Of a DNA stretch of 48,986 nucleotides, positions 45,334 through 48,986 are shown one piece after another. Numbering within the stretch: the first letter of the stretch is position 1; the number at the start of each line of letters is the position of its first letter. This DNA comes from a bacterium. GTDB lineage: Bacteria > Planctomycetota > Planctomycetia > Planctomycetales > Planctomycetaceae. The notes beneath the pieces were generated by a model. That model did no database searches. It saw nothing but the letters and a program-made list of their open reading frames with translations, and was not told where the DNA came from. Location: NCBI GenBank assembly GCA_016124895.1, contig WGMU01000145.1:1-48986 (forward strand). Reading direction: 5' to 3'. A program made the translations under genes and the position numbers.

Positions 45334-46440
45334 ATGCCTCACTTAATTCGCTATGTCATGGTCGGTGGGTTCCTGGGAGCCGGCAAGACAACGACACTCG
45401 GTCGGCTGGCCCGGCATTACATGGACCAGGGGCTGCGAGTTGGAATTGTGACCAACGACCAGGCCGCGGATCTTGTCGATACGAACTCACTGCGCGCTCA
45501 AGGTTTTGAAGTCGGTGAAGTTGCTGGTGCGTGCTTCTGCTGCAACTTTGACGAACTGATGTCGACGATGGACGGACTCAGTGCTGGCGAACGGCCGGAC
45601 GTGATTCTGGCGGAGCCGGTCGGGAGCTGTACGGACCTCGTCGCGACGGTCATCCAGCCAATCAAGCGGCTGTACGACGCGACGTTTCAGATCGCTCCGT
45701 ATTGCGTCATTCTGAAGCCGAGCCACGGTGGCCGGGTTCTGCGGAACGAGGCGAAGGCTGGCTTCTCACCGAAGGCGGCGTACATCCTGAAGAAGCAACT
45801 GGAAGAGGCTGATGCGATTCTGATCAACCGGGCGGATGAGCTGTCCGACGATGAGGCGTCCGAGCTGTCGCAGCTTGTGGCCGAGCAGTGCCCCGGCGTG
45901 CCTGTGCTGCGAGTGTCTGCAAAGACCGGCGCCGGCTTCGATGTGCTGACTGAGTTGCTGACGCAGACAGGTGATTTTGGACGCCGAATTCTGGACATCG
46001 ATTACGAGACGTACGCCGAAGGTGAAGCAGAACTCGGCTGGTTGAACAGCAGCGTGCGGGTTGTCGGAACCGATGAGTTTTCGCTCGACGATTTCCTGCT
46101 CGACATTGTGTCGCGGCTGAAAACGCGGCTCGACGAAGTCGGGGCTGAGGCGGCACATCTGAAGACAATTGGTCTGTGGGAAGGCTTCTTCGGCGTTGCG
46201 AATCTCGTCAGCAGTACGACCGAGCCGGAGTTGTCCTTACCGTCGAACTGCCGAGTGAAAGCGGTCGACGTCATTGTGAACGCTCGCGTGGCCTGCGATC
46301 CGGAAAGTCTGGAAGTGCTCGTACGGGACTGCGTCAACGCGGCGTGTGCGGCGGTTGGTGCGGAGGCCGAGTTTCGACAGACGCAGAGTTTCCGACCTGG
46401 ACGTCCGGTTCCGACGCATCGGTTTGCGGATTCGGTGTGA
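45334..46440 (+). CDS. CobW/HypB/UreG-type GTP-binding protein (COG0523-like)
   Basis: 368-aa cytoplasmic P-loop GTPase. Walker A is [10 protein letters not shown] (residues 11-20). The metal-binding motif of the COG0523 subgroup, CxCC, is ACFCCN (Cys67, Cys69, Cys70). Walker B-like [14 protein letters not shown] follows, and the guanine-specificity motif NKxD appears as NRAD. The CobW C-terminal domain is not clearly recognisable; instead there is a ~150-aa tail. COG0523 proteins act as metallochaperones for zinc, cobalt or nitrile hydratase iron. Which metal or client is used here cannot be told. It is clustered with the 89-aa protein and the 638-aa protein. Confidence 0.87.
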   Translation: MPHLIRYVMVGGFLGAGKTTTLGRLARHYMDQGLRVGIVTNDQAADLVDTNSLRAQGFEVGEVAGACFCCNFDELMSTMDGLSAGERPDVILAEPVGSCTDLVATVIQPIKRLYDATFQIAPYCVILKPSHGGRVLRNEAKAGFSPKAAYILKKQLEEADAILINRADELSDDEASELSQLVAEQCPGVPVLRVSAKTGAGFDVLTELLTQTGDFGRRILDIDYETYAEGEAELGWLNSSVRVVGTDEFSLDDFLLDIVSRLKTRLDEVGAEAAHLKTIGLWEGFFGVANLVSSTTEPELSLPSNCRVKAVDVIVNARVACDPESLEVLVRDCVNAACAAVGAEAEFRQTQSFRPGRPVPTHRFADSV

Positions 46441-46520
46441 AGATACAGAGACGTTCGCTCGCTTGATTTGCAGATACGACTGGCCGGCTCCTGGCGGCAC
46501 GAACTCAAGGAATGACGGAT

Positions 46521-48437
46521 ATGACGACGCAGGTGCGGTTTGGGGCTTCGGCCGAGGGGCTGCAGGCGGCCGGTGATGATGCGTTTCTGGCGGCAGTGGA
46601 GTGGCGTGGTGACACGCTGAAACAGTTTGCCCGGAACTCAGACATGACCGACCTGTCGTTGCGAACCATCGGTCTGTGCTGGAAGCAGCAGTGTGTGAAT
46701 CGTGCCGTGCCGCAACTCAGTGAGTCGGTCGAATTCAGTTCGTTGAATGGGGCGTTGCAGAACGCCGAAGCAGGTCCGCTGCTGGTCCTGTTGCGGGATG
46801 TTCGCAAGGCGGCTCGGCGTGCGGAGAAGAAATCAGACAGCAACGGCTTTTCGAAGCGACTGGTCGGTCGGCTTGATTGCTGGCTTGAGGACGAAGCGGC
46901 TGGCTGCGAGCAGTGTCCGCAGACGCTGCTCGCCAGTGTTGAACTGCTCGTGCTGCATGGCGGCGGCTTGCCAGCGACGACGCTCGGGCGTTTGTGGAAA
47001 GCGACGCTCAGCGCAGCGATCGCTCAGGCAGATGGTTTTGCGGAAGCGGCCGATGGCGTTGACTGGGAAGAACTTGCCGCTGCTGAGGAAACGGACTCAC
47101 TCCGCTGGCTGCAGGCCGGCCTGCTTCCGTGGGCGTGCGGCCTGCTGTTCGACGAAGTAAAGGGGGCGCCGAAAGTTCTCAAAGCCGGACGTAAGCAACT
47201 GGTTGACCAGTTGCTCCTGGTGACCGACGAAAACGGAATCCCGGTCGCGCCGGTGCTGGAGTCGCTGACGGAGCATCTAGCCCGTTGGAAAGATGCGCTG
47301 CTGTTGAGTGCGGTCTTTGCTCGTCCTCTGTGGAAGGACGAAGCGGAGACGCGGTTAGCAGACGCGTTGAAGTCAATTGCCGCGACGCTGGGGGCGGATG
47401 GCCGAATCTGCGGTTGTCTGCACGACGACGGTTCTGCAGCGGCGCTGGTCGTCACGCTCGCGGAACTGTCTGGTCAGAAGCGAAGTGAGAAGTGGTTCGC
47501 GACGGCGCGGGCAATTCAGGCGGCCGTAGCGGCTGGGACTTACTGCGTGGAAACGTCGCCGCCGCGAAAGGCGATTCGCGAAAAAGACATTCCTTCGTGG
47601 CAGTCGGATGATGCGGAAGCGGCCTGTTTGAGAACCTCGTGGGTGCCCGGCGGCAGCGTCGTCACGCTGACCTTTCATCGCGATCCTGTCGGGATTGAGC
47701 TGGTTGCCGACGGGACGCCGCTGCTGGTTGGACCGTGGGGATTGAGTTTCAAAGAGGATGGCGAAAGTGTTGAACTTGAAGACGCCTGGGAGTGCGTCTG
47801 CTGGTACTCGGAAGGTGAAGTCGACTACTGCGAGTTGCAGCATGAGTTTGACGACGGGTCGAAACTCGGACGCATCGTCATGCTGCCGCGCGGGCGACAG
47901 TTTGCGATCCTGGCCGATGTGATCACGGGCTCTCCCGCGCAGCAGGTTGAGTTGACGTCTGAACTGCCACTGGCGGACGGTGTCGAGGCGACGCGCCGCA
48001 AGGGAACGCGCGAATGGCGACTGAAGGCCGGACGCGAGCGAGTGCGACTTTACCCGCTGGCCTTACCGCAGGATGCCGGGGTCGGAACGTCCAACCGGGC
48101 AGACATTGAACGCGAGGACGAGCAGTCAAGTTTTGTAACGTCGTGCGTTTCGGCAAGTGGCGGCGTGTTCTCGCCCGTGCTCATCGACTGGGCTCCGCAT
48201 CGACGTATCGCCACCTGCGAATGGTCGCCACTGACCGTCTCGGAAGTCATGCAGATCGACCGCGATGGAGCGGCCGCCTGGCGGGTTCGCTTCGGCAGCG
48301 AACAGCTCATCATCTTCCGGGCTCTGCGTCCGACTGAACGCTACCGCACAGTGCTCGGCTATCAGACGGAGCATGAGACGGTCATCGCCGACTTCACGAA
48401 AAAAGGCGACTTCCGGGAGATTCTGCTTGTGGAGTAG
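46521..48437 (+). CDS. Unrecognised 638-aa protein, possibly toroid plus beta-sandwich
   Basis: A large protein without a signal peptide. The first ~370 residues look all-helical (LLVLLRDVRKAARRAEKK, LLASVELLVLHGGGLPATTL, LAVTLAELSGQK-like segments). From about 380 it becomes beta-rich (SVVTLTFHRDPVGIELVADG, WECVCWYSEGEVDYCELQHE, GRIVMLPRGRQFAILADVIT). This helical-then-beta-sandwich order resembles heparinase II/III-like lyases, but I can see no catalytic His/Tyr set and do not assign the family. AAGGA at 46507-46511 favours the ATG at 46521 over 46512. It lies 80 nt after the CobW-type gene and converges with glgB. Confidence 0.75.
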   Translation: MTTQVRFGASAEGLQAAGDDAFLAAVEWRGDTLKQFARNSDMTDLSLRTIGLCWKQQCVNRAVPQLSESVEFSSLNGALQNAEAGPLLVLLRDVRKAARRAEKKSDSNGFSKRLVGRLDCWLEDEAAGCEQCPQTLLASVELLVLHGGGLPATTLGRLWKATLSAAIAQADGFAEAADGVDWEELAAAEETDSLRWLQAGLLPWACGLLFDEVKGAPKVLKAGRKQLVDQLLLVTDENGIPVAPVLESLTEHLARWKDALLLSAVFARPLWKDEAETRLADALKSIAATLGADGRICGCLHDDGSAAALVVTLAELSGQKRSEKWFATARAIQAAVAAGTYCVETSPPRKAIREKDIPSWQSDDAEAACLRTSWVPGGSVVTLTFHRDPVGIELVADGTPLLVGPWGLSFKEDGESVELEDAWECVCWYSEGEVDYCELQHEFDDGSKLGRIVMLPRGRQFAILADVITGSPAQQVELTSELPLADGVEATRRKGTREWRLKAGRERVRLYPLALPQDAGVGTSNRADIEREDEQSSFVTSCVSASGGVFSPVLIDWAPHRRIATCEWSPLTVSEVMQIDRDGAAAWRVRFGSEQLIIFRALRPTERYRTVLGYQTEHETVIADFTKKGDFREILLVE

Positions 48438-48477
48438 GGGGGGCAGTCGGCAGTCGTGAGGAACGCTGGGCTCGGAA

Positions 48478-48986
48478 TCAGGTCGGCCTGACGGGCTTGA
48501 GAGCGAGCATCGCCAGCGGGGGCAAGGTCAGGGACAGGCTGTCGCTGAAGCCGTGCATGGGGTTCGGCGTCGAGTAGGTGCCTTCCGTGTTGGCGGTGTT
48601 TGAACCGCCGTACTTCGAGGCGTCGCTGTTAAAGGCTTCGCGATAGAAGCCGCGCCGCGGGGCGCCGATGCGGTAGTTCTTCCGGACAATTGGTGTGAAG
48701 TTCAGGACGATGATCAGCCAGTCGTCGCGTTGTTCGTTCCAGCGGACAAAGGCGTAGGTGCTCTTCTCCCAGTCGTCGGCCGAGATCCACTGAAAGCCGT
48801 CGGCTTCGCAGTCGCGTTCGTGCAGAGCGGGCGTTGTCCGGTACAGCGTGTTGAGATCAGCGATCAGCTTCTGAATGCCGTTGTGCTGTGGGTACTTCTG
48901 CAGCGGCCAGTCGACGGCAGCGTCGTGATCCCACTCGGTCCACTGGCCGAGTTCGCCGCCCATGAACAGCATCTGCTTGCCGGGTG
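48478..48986 (-). CDS. glgB: 1,4-alpha-glucan branching enzyme, C-terminal part (cut by the window)
   Basis: About 168 C-terminal residues of glycogen branching enzyme, read from the window's right edge. The first complete codons give PGKQMLFMGGELGQWTEWDHDAA, the highly conserved GlgB segment, followed by YRTTPALHERDCEADGFQWI, WLIIVLNFTPIVRKNYRIG and NSDASKYGGSN, and ending LPPLAMLALKPV. This is the end of the barrel and the C-terminal beta domain. The start and catalytic residues lie beyond 48986. It is convergent with the unknown 638-aa gene, and the 40-nt gap shows no terminator. Confidence 0.95.
   Translation of the reverse strand, partial: PGKQMLFMGGELGQWTEWDHDAAVDWPLQKYPQHNGIQKLIADLNTLYRTTPALHERDCEADGFQWISADDWEKSTYAFVRWNEQRDDWLIIVLNFTPIVRKNYRIGAPRRGFYREAFNSDASKYGGSNTANTEGTYSTPNPMHGFSDSLSLTLPPLAMLALKPVRPT

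Overview
The window comes from a planctomycete, most likely order Planctomycetales. The basis is its gene families: two tandem pairs of DUF1549/DUF1553 planctomycete cytochrome proteins with Tat-type DUF1501 proteins, a DUF1559 prepilin-like protein with a small lipoprotein, TPR/ExbB/ExbD operons, secreted PQQ-type and lactonase-type beta-propellers, and a multi-heme PA14 cytochrome. Coding density is moderate, GC is fairly high, GTG starts and 1-8 nt gene overlaps are common, and strong palindromic repeats sit between and inside genes. No tRNA, rRNA, CRISPR array, phage or complete insertion sequence was seen.

Layout. 1-5411 (+): end of a haem-copper oxidase operon (subunits III and IV), a hairpin terminator, then a translationally coupled assembly set: ABC ATPase, ABC-2 permease, SCO1-like protein, DUF420 protein and a small exported CPMC protein. 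The first ~140 bases look foreign to the gene they join. 5668-8343: a phosphofructokinase with PPi-type active-site residues (+) and a Bacteroidetes-like dihydroorotase (-). 8717-13754 (+): a five-CXXCH cytochrome with a PA14 domain, a secreted beta-propeller protein and a shortened YdcF/DUF218 protein. 13860-20788 (-): an envelope operon of a 1193-aa TPR protein, a second TPR protein, ExbB and two ExbD. 21106-24872: EpmB (-) divergent from EF-P (+), then a small membrane protein and MiaB (+). 25391-26928 (+): DUF1559 prepilin and lipoprotein. 27295-30591 (-): a GH63/MGH1-like glycosidase and an ArsR-family regulator. 30818-32702 (-): a FixJ-like response regulator and a REC-histidine kinase. 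32918-41849 (+): the two DUF1549/DUF1553 + DUF1501 pairs. 41953-48437 (+): lactonase-like propeller, PQQ-like propeller, an 89-aa protein, a CobW-type GTPase and a 638-aa unrecognised protein. 48478-48986 (-): C-terminal end of a glycogen branching enzyme, cut by the window.

How the genes fit together. The oxidase cluster plausibly makes and metallates a terminal oxidase. The TPR/ExbB/ExbD set is a proton-driven envelope machine. EpmB and EF-P form an enzyme-substrate pair (Lys34 of EF-P is present). The REC-kinase/FixJ pair is divergent from the first cytochrome operon and may control it. The most interesting sequence-level signals are a ~170-nt dispersed repeat exapted as protein sequence in two neighbouring genes, two copies of a 128-nt palindromic MITE-like element, and a beta-rich domain inserted in one DUF1553 protein.
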